Shown: positions 34,751-42,663, counted from the first letter of the stretch. The stretch: DNA of 64,000 nucleotides from Candidatus Binatia bacterium (GCA_951812575.1 OX638322.1:4902501-4966500); one strand, 5' to 3'. Program-made: numbers and translations. Notes: a model not told the origin generated them from the letters alone.

Positions 34751-35716
34751 TCACACCGCAAACAAACGTTCGACGTTGCCGTGTAGTATCTGTTCGCGCT
34801 CGTCATCGGAGCAGGCCAGCTTCTCCACCAGTTCAATGGGCCGCTGCCAAGAACCGTAGGGGTGGTCCGTGCCTAGCACGAGTTGATGGGCGCCCATCAG
34901 CGACAGACACCATTCGAGCGGTTCCGGCTCATAGGCGACCGTATCCATATACAGTTTTTTCAGAAATCGACTCGGCTCCTTCACTACGTCATCTCCACCA
35001 AAAGCTCCCAGCATGCCGTCCAGCCGACCCATCAGATACGGCACGGTAGCGCCAACATGGGGAATGATGATCGGCGCCTGCGCATAGTCTGCCAGCACCC
35101 CTGACAGAGCCAGACGCATGGCGGCCAGCGTATTATCCACCATGAACGCCAGCACCGGCACCGGTACCAGGTCCATTAAATAGCGCTGATTCAAGGGAAC
35201 CGTGGGATGAATAAAAATGGGCCGGCCGAGTTCGGCCATACGCGCAAAAACAGGACGAAACTCGGGAGAGTCGAGCGGCTTGTCGTTGATATTGGAGTAG
35301 AGTTGAAGGCCGCGAAAGTTGAGTTCCGAGATACAACGGTCGAGTTCCCTGAGCGTTGCCTCAGGGTCCCCAAAGCCCAGCGTCGCATAGCCCCAAAAGC
35401 GGTCCGGGTGAGCGGCAATGAGTTCGGCCAGGAGATCGTTCGCAATCCGGGCTAATTCATCCGCCTGAGCGCCCCCGACCCGGTCCGGTCCGGGCACGGC
35501 AAGACTCAGGATGGAGATGTCGATGCCGGCCTCGTCCATATGCGCCAGCTTGGTCTGCATATCGTATAAGGGCGGCAGCATGGGAATGGTCAGGCCCTGA
35601 CAGCAGTGAAAGTGATACCTGCCGTCCACCAGCCGGGTGTAGGGAAAGTCGCTCCGTTTTTCGAGCGTGCGGGCGATGTGCTCGGATAAGAAATGGGTGT
35701 GAACATCGATTTTCAT
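34751..35716 (-). CDS. ACMSD-type amidohydrolase/decarboxylase
   Basis: A 321-residue TIM-barrel metal-dependent enzyme of the amidohydrolase_2 class. HxH at residues 6 and 8 in 'MKIDVHTHFLSE', a third His in 'GRPIFIHPTVPLNQ', a fourth in 'APIIIPHVGATVPYLMG' and the catalytic Asp in 'LVLGTDHPYGSW' complete the metal site. Homologues decarboxylate aromatic or semialdehyde substrates (aminocarboxymuconate-semialdehyde or gamma-resorcylate decarboxylase). It probably acts on a carboxylated ring or ring-cleavage product. Confidence 0.9.
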   Translation of the reverse strand: MKIDVHTHFLSEHIARTLEKRSDFPYTRLVDGRYHFHCCQGLTIPMLPPLYDMQTKLAHMDEAGIDISILSLAVPGPDRVGGAQADELARIANDLLAELIAAHPDRFWGYATLGFGDPEATLRELDRCISELNFRGLQLYSNINDKPLDSPEFRPVFARMAELGRPIFIHPTVPLNQRYLMDLVPVPVLAFMVDNTLAAMRLALSGVLADYAQAPIIIPHVGATVPYLMGRLDGMLGAFGGDDVVKEPSRFLKKLYMDTVAYEPEPLEWCLSLMGAHQLVLGTDHPYGSWQRPIELVEKLACSDDEREQILHGNVERLFAV

Positions 35717-35748
35717 GCCCGGCCTCCTCTCTCCTCGCGCCGCCAGGC

Positions 35749-36654
35749 TTACCCGGCCTTGCGGGATTCGCTCCGTGCGTCAAAACCGCCCTCTTCAGGG
35801 GCATGTCCATACACGTCACGCACGTAGTATTCGGACTGATGCGTCGCGGGTCGCCCGCCCCAGCCATACTCGATCAGCCAGCCCGAGGGTGTGCGGAAAT
35901 AGAAGGAATACATGTGGTCGTTGGAGTGTTTTCCCGGTGTGATGGCGACCGGTACCTTATGCTCGCGGACGATCTCGTAGGTCAGGCCCACATCGTCCAG
36001 ATTGTCCACCTCGACCATAATGTGATTCAGGCGCTGCTCGGACGGACCGATGCCAAAGGCCACAGAGTGGTCGCGCTCGTTGCAGTGCATAAAAACTGGC
36101 GCAATCGTCTGCTTGCCCCTCTGAATCTTGTATTCCACGCTGCCGCGCATACCCAGGGCGCGGTAAAAGCGATAGGCCGCATCCGTATCCTGTTGGCCGA
36201 CTATACAGTGGCCCAATCCGCCCGCGCCGGTCTTGAACCGCCCGTGCATGCGGCGTCCGGGATAGAAAGGCTGGCTGAACTGTACCTGCGGGCCGTGAAA
36301 GATCTCGACCGGATTGCCGTTGGGGTCGGCGAGTTTCAGCACCTCCAGCACGCGGCGCTCGGCAGCCTCGTCCGGCGATCCCAGGCGGTAGGCGATGCCC
36401 GCTTCGGACAACTGCTGCTGCATCTGCCCGAACTCCTCGGGCCCGGCAATCCGAAAGCCCAGATAGAGCAGGTCGTCGCTTGGGTCGTTGTGCAGGACAA
36501 TCCGATGATGCCAGTAGTCCAGGCGCGCGTAGCAGCGGTCGCCTTCTCCTTCATCCGCAATTTCCCAGCCAATAATATTGGCCGCAAAATGCTTCCAGGT
36601 GTCGATATCCTTGACGCCAACACCCATATAGCCCAGCTCTGTGACGTGAATCAT
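35749..36654 (-). CDS. Two-domain VOC extradiol ring-cleavage dioxygenase-like protein
   Basis: A 301-residue type I extradiol dioxygenase-like protein with two tandem VOC modules. The likely Fe(II) ligands are His in 'AGGLGHCIVGQQDTDA', His in 'SEQRLNHIMVEVDNLDD' and Glu in 'TPSGWLIEYGWGG'. These match the two-His-one-Glu facial triad of BphC/HsaC. The usual second-sphere His and Tyr also seem present ('HSNDHMYSFYFR'). It would insert O2 next to a catechol hydroxyl. It is the first gene of the minus-strand catabolic run. Confidence 0.88.
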   Translation of the reverse strand: MIHVTELGYMGVGVKDIDTWKHFAANIIGWEIADEGEGDRCYARLDYWHHRIVLHNDPSDDLLYLGFRIAGPEEFGQMQQQLSEAGIAYRLGSPDEAAERRVLEVLKLADPNGNPVEIFHGPQVQFSQPFYPGRRMHGRFKTGAGGLGHCIVGQQDTDAAYRFYRALGMRGSVEYKIQRGKQTIAPVFMHCNERDHSVAFGIGPSEQRLNHIMVEVDNLDDVGLTYEIVREHKVPVAITPGKHSNDHMYSFYFRTPSGWLIEYGWGGRPATHQSEYYVRDVYGHAPEEGGFDARSESRKAG

Positions 36655-36985
36655 ATTTCCCTCCTGTGGTTAAAGGTTGGTTGTTTGATTACTCCCTTTT
36701 GATAGCAGCACCCCGGTTCGATTTTGGGTAGTCCAATGAGGCTGCCATATGCGGACACTGAGAAAAACAGCGATCGTTTCTTCGGAATAGCAGAATCAAA
36801 TACACAAGACAAAAATCTACTGCCAAGACAAAGGGCTTTAATGCCGGACTGCTATCCTTATCTCGGGCCGCCCGAAGGCCAGGATGAACAGAGCAGGTGA
36901 GCACTGTTCGTTTTCCGCCGCTTTGATCTTTGTCCTATAGCGGTGTAATGATGCGAGGGAGACTACGAAAACAAAGGCTCAGGTC
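36655..36985. other. Intergenic region between divergent catabolic gene runs
   Basis: 331 bases with no convincing gene and a lower GC content than the flanks. It separates the divergent VOC gene and the antitoxin-like/retropepsin pair, so it presumably holds promoters for both directions. I see no convincing operator palindrome. Confidence 0.6.
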
Positions 36986-37198
36986 ATGGCTGACAAAATC
37001 TATGAGTGCACTATAGCAAATGGCCAAGTCGTGCTGCCTGCGGGCATACCTTTGCCGGAAAACTGTCGCGTTTGGCTGACGGTACACGAGGAAGCCACCC
37101 GCCCACCCGCAAGCATCCGCAGTCCCCGTCTCGTTCATCCGGAACAGGCTCAACATTTCGAGATGGAAATCGAAGATGTGAGCGATGCCAAAATATGA
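36986..37198 (+). CDS. Small AF2212/DUF104-like antitoxin-type protein
   Basis: A 70-residue protein. The opening 'YECTIANGQVVLPAGIPLPE' followed by 'NCRVWLTVHEEA' follows the AF2212-type antitoxin pattern (x-x-E-x-x-x-x-N-G-x-x-x-P-L-x-x-x-x-L-x-E). The rest is acidic and probably disordered. Its last 14 bases overlap the start of the retropepsin gene at 37185, so the two are translationally coupled. Function is inferred from pattern only. Confidence 0.6.
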   Translation: MADKIYECTIANGQVVLPAGIPLPENCRVWLTVHEEATRPPASIRSPRLVHPEQAQHFEMEIEDVSDAKI

Positions 37199-37595
37199 CG
37201 CCTCGCAGTTTGACCCACCGGCACCAATGGCCTTGGTGACGGTCTATTCGTCCAGGAGTGGAGTGTCTATTCCCCGCGTGCCGGTACTTCTTGATAGTGG
37301 TGCTGACGTTTCCCTTTTGCCTCGCCTTCCCATTGCGTCTGTCATCGACCCAAAAGACGAACGCGGCCAGTATGCACTCGAAGGATTCGACGGCACGCAG
37401 AGCCTGGCGACCGCAGTCCGTCTGGAAGTACGGTTTATCGGGAAAGTCTTTCGTGGCAACTTTCTTCTGACTACTCAGGACTACGGCATTCTTGGACGGA
37501 ATGTCTTGAATCGTTGTTCTCTTCTGCTTGACGGCCCGAATCTGACTTGGGACGAATATCAGGAAGGCGATGGCGCAGGACGGGAGTTGCCATGA
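37185..37595 (+). CDS. Retropepsin-like (clan AA) aspartic protease domain protein
   Basis: A 136-residue single-domain protein. The active-site loop is 'VPVLLDSGADVSLLP' with Asp37-Ser38-Gly39. The psi-loop and flap region precedes a second hydrophobic-Gly element 'YGILGRNVLN', the typical ILG.. motif of retropepsins. No signal peptide or TM is seen, so it is cytosolic and probably dimeric. It is coupled to the small antitoxin-like gene upstream, and its stop overlaps the ATG of the MetE-like gene. Confidence 0.85.
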   Translation: MPKYDASQFDPPAPMALVTVYSSRSGVSIPRVPVLLDSGADVSLLPRLPIASVIDPKDERGQYALEGFDGTQSLATAVRLEVRFIGKVFRGNFLLTTQDYGILGRNVLNRCSLLLDGPNLTWDEYQEGDGAGRELP

Positions 37596-38590
37596 TCCGC
37601 ACAACGGTCGTAGGAAGTTGGCCTCTGCCTGAACAGTACCGGAACCGTTTGTTGCAGTATCACCGCGGACAATTGCCGCACATGCTCGTCAAACCGACGT
37701 TAAGCGGTGCAGCAGAAGTGGCCATCCGCGAGCAGCAGGCGACCGGCGTGACCCAGTTCATGGGCGGCGAGTTCTTCGCCGAGGTCTTCATTCAGCATAT
37801 TCCCCGCCAGCTCACCGGCATCCGCCTGGTGAAACCGCAAGCCGACGCATTACGGACGTATAGGGATGTTGCCCGCTACGAACTGAGCGGCGAAATCGAC
37901 GCGCCCCGCGGCCTGGGCTATGTCGAGGCCTTCCGCCGGGAGTCTCACATCGAACCGCGGCTGGATAAAGTCGCCGTCCCTGGCCCTTTAGAAGTGCTCG
38001 GCCACCTCAAATGGACAGAGGCGGTCCGGGCACAGCTTCCACGGGCAATCGCAATCGTGAATCGGGAACTGCGCGGGCTCGCAGCAGCCAAGGTTCGCGA
38101 GATTCAACTGGATATTCCCACGGTCGCCATTCGCTCCGTCCTGGGCCGCCTGGCTCCCGAAGAGGCCGCCGATTTGATTGCCCGCAGTTTTGAGGGGGTG
38201 GACACGCTCAAAACCATCCACTGTTGCCTGGGCGACCTTGGTTCGCAGTCGGCCGTCACCACCCATAATCTCCACGCCCTGCTGCCCTATATCGAGCGGC
38301 TGGCCGGCGTGATCGATAAGGTCCACCTGGAATGCTCCCACCCCGGCCAGTGGGCCGACCGGGCCTGTCTGCGCGATCTTCCCACCGGCATGCAGGTCAT
38401 TGCCGGCATTGTTGATGTCAAAGCGCCGGTCGAGACCAACACGCAGATTGAGGAGCGCATTCGTGAGGTGCTCAGATATGTCGCCGCAGACCGGCTGTGG
38501 ATTGCGCCGTCCTGCGGCCTGGGTCGCCGCACAACCGATATTGCGCTTGGCAAAGTCTCGCGCATGGTTGCGGTAGCGAAGCGCTGCTGA
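37592..38590 (+). CDS. Stand-alone MetE C-terminal-domain-like (cobalamin-independent) methyltransferase
   Basis: A 332-residue single-domain protein homologous to the catalytic barrel of cobalamin-independent methionine synthase. The full zinc site is present: His210 and Cys212 in 'TIHCCLGDLG', Glu247 in 'VHLECSHPGQ' and Cys308 in 'IAPSCGLGRR'. The full-length MetE N-terminal half is absent. Such short MetE-like proteins usually take methyl groups from donors other than folate polyglutamate. Its position between a protease gene and hydroquinone dioxygenase genes is unusual. The true start overlaps the previous stop (ATGA). Confidence 0.85.
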   Translation: MIRTTVVGSWPLPEQYRNRLLQYHRGQLPHMLVKPTLSGAAEVAIREQQATGVTQFMGGEFFAEVFIQHIPRQLTGIRLVKPQADALRTYRDVARYELSGEIDAPRGLGYVEAFRRESHIEPRLDKVAVPGPLEVLGHLKWTEAVRAQLPRAIAIVNRELRGLAAAKVREIQLDIPTVAIRSVLGRLAPEEAADLIARSFEGVDTLKTIHCCLGDLGSQSAVTTHNLHALLPYIERLAGVIDKVHLECSHPGQWADRACLRDLPTGMQVIAGIVDVKAPVETNTQIEERIREVLRYVAADRLWIAPSCGLGRRTTDIALGKVSRMVAVAKRC

Positions 38591-38624
38591 CACAGCGTAT
38601 ATGTCGGTGGAGGGAGGGATCAGG

Positions 38625-39125
38625 ATGTCTGCATACACGACCGTGTTTGGTTCCCTGGCACATTACGAGAAAGGCCGAGTCGAAATCATTCAGGACAAGG
38701 CCCGGCATTACGCCTTTTCCAACATCTTTGAGGTCGCCTCTCAAGCCCAGCCGTATGAAAAGACAGCCGTGGCGAAAAACCTGGAGTACGTGGTCGAAGT
38801 CCTGCGCGCGGAAGGCCGCTCAGACTGGTTTACGGCTGCGCACGATGAATTCGCGGTGGTGATGGACGGCCACCTGGAGCTCCATCTGGTCAAACTCGAC
38901 GACCCGGCCGCCGTGGTGTCACCGGACGCGCAAGGGTCGGTGCGCCTGCCCGGATCGCCCACTGGCAAAAAGATGGGCTGGATGAAACTCCGGCGCGGTC
39001 ACCAGGCCCTGCTCCCGGCAGGGGCAGCCTATCAGTTTATTGCCGAACAGCCGAGTGTCATTTTGCTGCAAACGCTGCAAGGTCCGCTCACGGTCGAAAA
39101 ATGGGCGGATATTTGCGAAGCCTAG
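38625..39125 (+). CDS. hapC: Hydroquinone 1,2-dioxygenase small subunit (HapC/PnpC-like)
   Basis: A 166-residue cupin-like alpha subunit of two-component Fe(II) hydroquinone 1,2-dioxygenase, by size (about 18 kDa), sequence pattern and adjacency to the large subunit. 'FGSLAHYEKGRVEIIQDKAR', 'YAFSNIFEVASQAQPYEKTA' and 'DEFAVVMDGHLELHLVKLDD' are the conserved stretches. The ATG at 38625 with 'ggagggagg' upstream is preferred; an in-frame ATG at 38601 is also possible. Together with the large subunit it opens hydroquinone to 4-hydroxymuconic semialdehyde. Confidence 0.82.
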   Translation: MSAYTTVFGSLAHYEKGRVEIIQDKARHYAFSNIFEVASQAQPYEKTAVAKNLEYVVEVLRAEGRSDWFTAAHDEFAVVMDGHLELHLVKLDDPAAVVSPDAQGSVRLPGSPTGKKMGWMKLRRGHQALLPAGAAYQFIAEQPSVILLQTLQGPLTVEKWADICEA

Positions 39126-39172
39126 AGAGAAAGACCCTCACCCTAGCCCTCTCCCAAAGGGAGAGGGAAAGA
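39126..39172. repeat. Dispersed palindromic repeat inside the dioxygenase operon
   Basis: 'ccctcaccctagccctctcc' and the paired 'aaagggagaggg' form a hairpin in the 59-base gap between the two dioxygenase subunit genes. It ends just before the 'gaaggaggtaagcc' ribosome site of the large subunit. Same family as 6305-6352. Confidence 0.75.
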
Positions 39173-39184
39173 AGGAGGTAAGCC

Positions 39185-40174
39185 ATGAGCGACGTCAAAG
39201 CCTCGGCGCTCGACACGCAGACCGGGTATAAGCGTTTTGAGCTGGGACGGTTTTCTTTTTCACGTGACGAGTATTTCGTCACCGTCGGCTGGCCGGCCAG
39301 AGAGACACAACTCTCCCACACCCTGCCGGTGGACGCCTTTCTTAAGGCCCTGATGCGCGATGTGGCCTGGGGGTTCTTTTACGGCTGGGTCAATTTTGAT
39401 GCCGTGCTCGGCACCCGGAATCGGTATGGGAAGGTGGAGCTGTACGCTGGCCGGTATAACGACAGCTACCATGCCTCCGGCCTCGATTACATGGAAACGT
39501 TTGAGACAGCGGAGATTCTGGCCACCTTCAAGGCCATGCTGACCGACTGGACCAACGCCGGCTTTGACCCGTTTGCCGCGCCCGCAGAGACCGGCACCAC
39601 GGTCTTCGGCAAAAAGAACGGGAGCAACACCGCGGCCATTGAACGCAACCGGGAAACCTGTCGGCGCATGCCCGGTCTGCCCGGCGATGCCTCGCTCCGC
39701 TCGGACGAAAACGGTTACCCGATCAACCGTGCCTTTGCTGATGTCGAACAGGACGAACCCGAGATTCATGCCGAGCCGGGCTTTGAGAACGAAGTCCACG
39801 CCTTCAACCTATTCAAATATCTGTCCCGCTCTGACGTGACCTGGAACCCGTCCATCGTGTCCGTATGTCGCAACAGCCTGTTTTGCCCGACCACCGAGGA
39901 ACACATCCTGCCGGTCATTCACGGCAATGACCGGGTCGAGTGGTTTATCCAGGTCAGCGATCAAATTACCTGGCAGGTCAGCGATAAGGAGACCGGACAG
40001 CCACGGGCCAGGGTGGTCATGAAGCCCGGCGATGTGGCAGCTATGCCGGCCGATATCCGCCACCAGGGCTTTTCGCCCAAGCGGGCCATGCTGCTGGTCT
40101 GGGAAAACGCCACGCCGGGTCTGCCCGAGAAATACGACAGCGGCGAACTCTCACCCTATCCGATCGAGCTGTAA
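39185..40174 (+). CDS. hapD: Hydroquinone 1,2-dioxygenase large subunit (HapD/PnpD-like)
   Basis: A 329-residue beta subunit (about 37 kDa). It carries the conserved family stretches 'FLKALMRDVAWGFFYGWVNF', 'DEPEIHAEPGFENEVHAFNL', 'KYLSRSDVTWNPSIVSVC' and 'AMPADIRHQGFSPKRAMLLV'. The metal ligands of the family are expected among the His and Glu/Asp of 'DEPEIHAEPGF', 'HGNDRVEWFI' and 'DIRHQG'. With the small subunit it cleaves hydroquinone between C1 and C2. A semialdehyde dehydrogenase and maleylacetate reductase for the next steps are not in the window. Confidence 0.9.
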   Translation: MSDVKASALDTQTGYKRFELGRFSFSRDEYFVTVGWPARETQLSHTLPVDAFLKALMRDVAWGFFYGWVNFDAVLGTRNRYGKVELYAGRYNDSYHASGLDYMETFETAEILATFKAMLTDWTNAGFDPFAAPAETGTTVFGKKNGSNTAAIERNRETCRRMPGLPGDASLRSDENGYPINRAFADVEQDEPEIHAEPGFENEVHAFNLFKYLSRSDVTWNPSIVSVCRNSLFCPTTEEHILPVIHGNDRVEWFIQVSDQITWQVSDKETGQPRARVVMKPGDVAAMPADIRHQGFSPKRAMLLVWENATPGLPEKYDSGELSPYPIEL

Positions 40175-40190
40175 CCAGAAGGAGGACCGC

Positions 40191-41246
40191 ATGAAATTCG
40201 GCGTATTGTATATTCCCGACTATTACGAAGAGCGCCACAAATCGTCCAGCCATTACTACGGCGAAATGCTGGAGCAGATCGACCTGTGTGAAGAAATCGG
40301 TATGGACAGTATCTGGTTTGCCGAGCACTACGTCGGCGGCTATGCCTTTCCTTCCCCACCGATTTTTGCCGCTGCAGTTGCCCAGCGCACGAAGCGCGTC
40401 CGCTTCGGCACTGCGGTGACCTTGTTGCCGCTGACCAACCCGATCAAGACGGCCGAGGAATACGCCATGCTGGATGTCCTGAGCGACGGACGGCTCGACT
40501 TCGGCATCGGCCGGGGTATCCTGCGTCGCGAGTACGACCTGTTTGGAATTAATCCAGACGACAGCCAGGGCCGATATCACGAGGCGCTTGATATTATCCT
40601 TCAGGCCTGGACCCAGGACGAAGTCACGTGTACGGGCGACTACTTCACTGTCGATCAGGTCAAAACGCTGCCCAAGCCGGTGCAGCAACCCCACCCACCC
40701 GTCTGGGCCGCGGCCGTGGCTTCCCCGGAGTCCTTCATCTGGACGGGCGAGCAGGGTTATAACATCATGCTGGTGCCCTTCGCCTATCCGACCTTCGGAC
40801 CGCTCCGCGAGCGGGTCGATCTGTATCGCCAAACCTTAATCGACAACGGACACGACCCGGCGCAAAAAGAAGTCCAGGGCACCTATCATCTATACGTCGC
40901 CGATGACGACGAGCAGGCCCGGCGCGAAGCCGCAACGGAGTTAGAGCGCTATTTCAAATTCTTCGCCGGCCTGGACAAGCCCTGGCAGTCGGACGAGTAC
41001 AAAGCCTACGGCAAGGGCCTCGGCGATATCTTCTCTCAGCTCAACTACGACGTTCTGGACAAAGGCGACGGGCTGATGTTCGGCACTCCCGAGCGCTGTA
41101 TTCAGCGCATCAAGAACATCAAGGCAGGCTTGGGCCTCACCCATATGCTGTTTGAAGTCAACTTCGGCGGTATGGCGCACGACAAGGTGCTGCGCTCGCT
41201 GGAGCGTTTTGGCCAGGAAGTGCTGCCGCACGTGCGCGACATATAG
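40191..41246 (+). CDS. LLM-class (luciferase-like) flavin-dependent monooxygenase
   Basis: A 351-residue luciferase-like TIM barrel starting at ATG 40191 with an 'aaggaggaccgc' ribosome site, 16 bases after hapD, so likely in the same transcript. 'MLEQIDLCEEIGMDSIWFAE', 'VLSDGRLDFGIGRGILRREY' and 'KPVQQPHPPVWAAAVASPES' are typical. The position suggests it makes or processes a phenolic substrate for the dioxygenase, but this is inference. Confidence 0.9.
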   Translation: MKFGVLYIPDYYEERHKSSSHYYGEMLEQIDLCEEIGMDSIWFAEHYVGGYAFPSPPIFAAAVAQRTKRVRFGTAVTLLPLTNPIKTAEEYAMLDVLSDGRLDFGIGRGILRREYDLFGINPDDSQGRYHEALDIILQAWTQDEVTCTGDYFTVDQVKTLPKPVQQPHPPVWAAAVASPESFIWTGEQGYNIMLVPFAYPTFGPLRERVDLYRQTLIDNGHDPAQKEVQGTYHLYVADDDEQARREAATELERYFKFFAGLDKPWQSDEYKAYGKGLGDIFSQLNYDVLDKGDGLMFGTPERCIQRIKNIKAGLGLTHMLFEVNFGGMAHDKVLRSLERFGQEVLPHVRDI

Positions 41247-41249
41247 GGG

Positions 41250-41303
41250 TCGGTTGAGTCGGTTGGGTCTGTTGAGTCGGTTGGGTCTGTTGGGTCTAGT
41301 GGG
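41250..41303. repeat. Six tandem copies of a 9-bp unit (TCGGTTGGG-like)
   Basis: Immediately after the luciferase-like gene's stop. The copies are tcggttgag, tcggttggg, tctgttgag, tcggttggg, tctgttggg and tctagtggg. The period is exactly nine bases, so any read-through would keep frame. A hairpin-type repeat follows directly (41311-41351). Confidence 0.9.
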
Positions 41304-41310
41304 CCTGTAT

Positions 41311-41351
41311 CTCCGTTCGTGCTGAACGGAGCGAAGTCGAAGCACGCGGAG
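41311..41351. repeat. Inverted repeat with CGTGCT/AGCACG arms
   Basis: 'tccgttcgtgct' pairs with 'agcacgcgga' around a loop that contains 'gaacggagcgaagtcga'. It resembles dispersed 'cgtgctgagc..gaagcacg' repeats common in bacterial genomes and may serve as terminator between the LLM and FAD-monooxygenase genes. The latter's ribosome site 'ggaggga' lies on its right edge. Confidence 0.65.
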
Positions 41352-41362
41352 GGAGACAGCTT

Positions 41363-42625
41363 GTGAGAATCGCCATTATCGGTGGTGGCATCGGCGGTAT
41401 GACGCTGGCCCTGTCACTCCACGACACGGGCCTCGCCGATGTCGATATCTATGAATCTACTCACACTATCAGTGAGTTGGGCGTCGGCATCAACGTGCTG
41501 CCCCACGCGGTCCGCGAGCTGACCGAACTCGGTCTGCTGGATGGTCTCTCCGCGGCCGGCATCCCGACCGGCGAACTGGTCTTCTACTCCAAACACGGCC
41601 AGCGCATCTGGGGCGAGCCGCGCGGCCGTGCCGCGGGCTATAATTGGCCCCAGTTCTCGATTCATCGCGGCGAGCTATTACAGGTGCTCCACCAGGCCGT
41701 AGCAGACCGGTTCGGCCAGACACGGGTCCACACCGGCCACCATTTAGTCCGCTTCGGACAGGAAGACGGAAGGGTCTGGGGCGAGTTTGTCGATAGAGCC
41801 GGGCATACGTCCGCACGTCGGGTCGAGGCCGACCTGCTTGTGGCGTGTGACGGTGTCCACTCGGTCGTCCGTCAGCAACTCTACCCTGACGAGGGTCCGC
41901 CCAAATGGAATGGGATTACCATGTGGCGTGGGGTCAGCGTGGGGAAGCCGTTTCTGTCGGGCCGCACGATGCTGATGGCCGGCTATTTTCAGCGGCGGGT
42001 GGTTGTCTATCCGATTTCAAAACGCCACGAAGACCGGGGACAAGCACTCATCAATTGGGTGGCAGAATTCAAGGTCACCGACGATCAACCCATGCCCCCG
42101 CAAGACTGGGAGCACACGGCGCGTCTTGAAGAAGCGCTCGCCCCGTTTGCGTCGTTTAGCTTTGATTTTCTCGATGTACCGGAACTAATGCGGCAGGCCG
42201 AGGCGATTTACCAATATCCGATGGTCGACCGTGACCCGCTGCCGAGCTGGGATTTTGGCCGGGTGACGCTGCTGGGCGATGCGGCCCATCCCATGTATCC
42301 GGTCGGCTCGAACGGCGCCTCCCAGGCCATTATTGACGCGCGCGTATTGGCTCGGGAACTCGCGCTTCAGCCGTCAATCGAGCGCGCCGTGGCCGCCTAT
42401 GACGCCGCGCGTCGTCCGGCTACGGCAGCGGTCGTGCGGGCTAATCGTCAAGTCGGACCGGAACAGTGCATGGAGCTTGTCGAGCAACGCGCGCCGGATG
42501 GTTTCACCAATCTTGACGAGGTAATCAGCCAACGCGAACTGGAGGAAATATCCCGTTCGTATAAGCGCACGGCCGGCTTCGACCCAGAAACGCTCAATAG
42601 CCGACCGTCGTTGTCGATTCGTTAG
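41363..42625 (+). CDS. FAD-dependent aromatic monooxygenase (PhzS/salicylate-hydroxylase type)
   Basis: A 420-residue class A flavoprotein monooxygenase starting at GTG 41363. The FAD dinucleotide fold is at the N-terminus ('IAIIGGGIGGMTLALSL', Gly at 7-12), the 'DG' motif 'LLVACDGVHSVVRQQLYPDE' is central, and the FAD-ribityl motif 'VTLLGDAAHPMYPVGSNG' is at about 300-317. The 'QFSIHRGELLQVLHQAV' stretch resembles PhzS and relatives. It would hydroxylate a phenol or aryl acid. Downstream of hapD and the LLM gene, it fits supply of hydroquinone, but it is separated by a repeat tract. Confidence 0.9.
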   Translation: MRIAIIGGGIGGMTLALSLHDTGLADVDIYESTHTISELGVGINVLPHAVRELTELGLLDGLSAAGIPTGELVFYSKHGQRIWGEPRGRAAGYNWPQFSIHRGELLQVLHQAVADRFGQTRVHTGHHLVRFGQEDGRVWGEFVDRAGHTSARRVEADLLVACDGVHSVVRQQLYPDEGPPKWNGITMWRGVSVGKPFLSGRTMLMAGYFQRRVVVYPISKRHEDRGQALINWVAEFKVTDDQPMPPQDWEHTARLEEALAPFASFSFDFLDVPELMRQAEAIYQYPMVDRDPLPSWDFGRVTLLGDAAHPMYPVGSNGASQAIIDARVLARELALQPSIERAVAAYDAARRPATAAVVRANRQVGPEQCMELVEQRAPDGFTNLDEVISQRELEEISRSYKRTAGFDPETLNSRPSLSIR

Positions 42626-42639
42626 AGCCGTTGCCTTGT

Positions 42640-42663
42640 AGGGGTAATTCATGAATTACCCCT
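42640..42663. terminator. Perfect 24-bp palindrome after the FAD monooxygenase gene
   Basis: The arm 'aggggtaattca' is followed directly by its exact reverse complement 'tgaattacccct', 15 bases after the gene's stop. There is no T-run, so it could be a terminator, a repeat element or a protein-binding site. A longer relative with 'gtaggggc..gcccctac' ends occurs at 8108-8180. Confidence 0.5.

Noticed and set aside
35803..36702. A 299-codon plus-strand frame antisense to the VOC dioxygenase
   Set aside because: No domain pattern, whereas the minus strand has the metal-ligand motifs of a VOC protein.
36655..36985. A tRNA or small RNA in the long intergenic region
   Set aside because: No cloverleaf, no matching anticodon stem and no strong terminator hairpin were found by eye.
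41250..41303. A centromere-like or ParB binding array
   Set aside because: The 9-bp units are short and asymmetric, and the ParA gene is about 9 kb away with no ParB.
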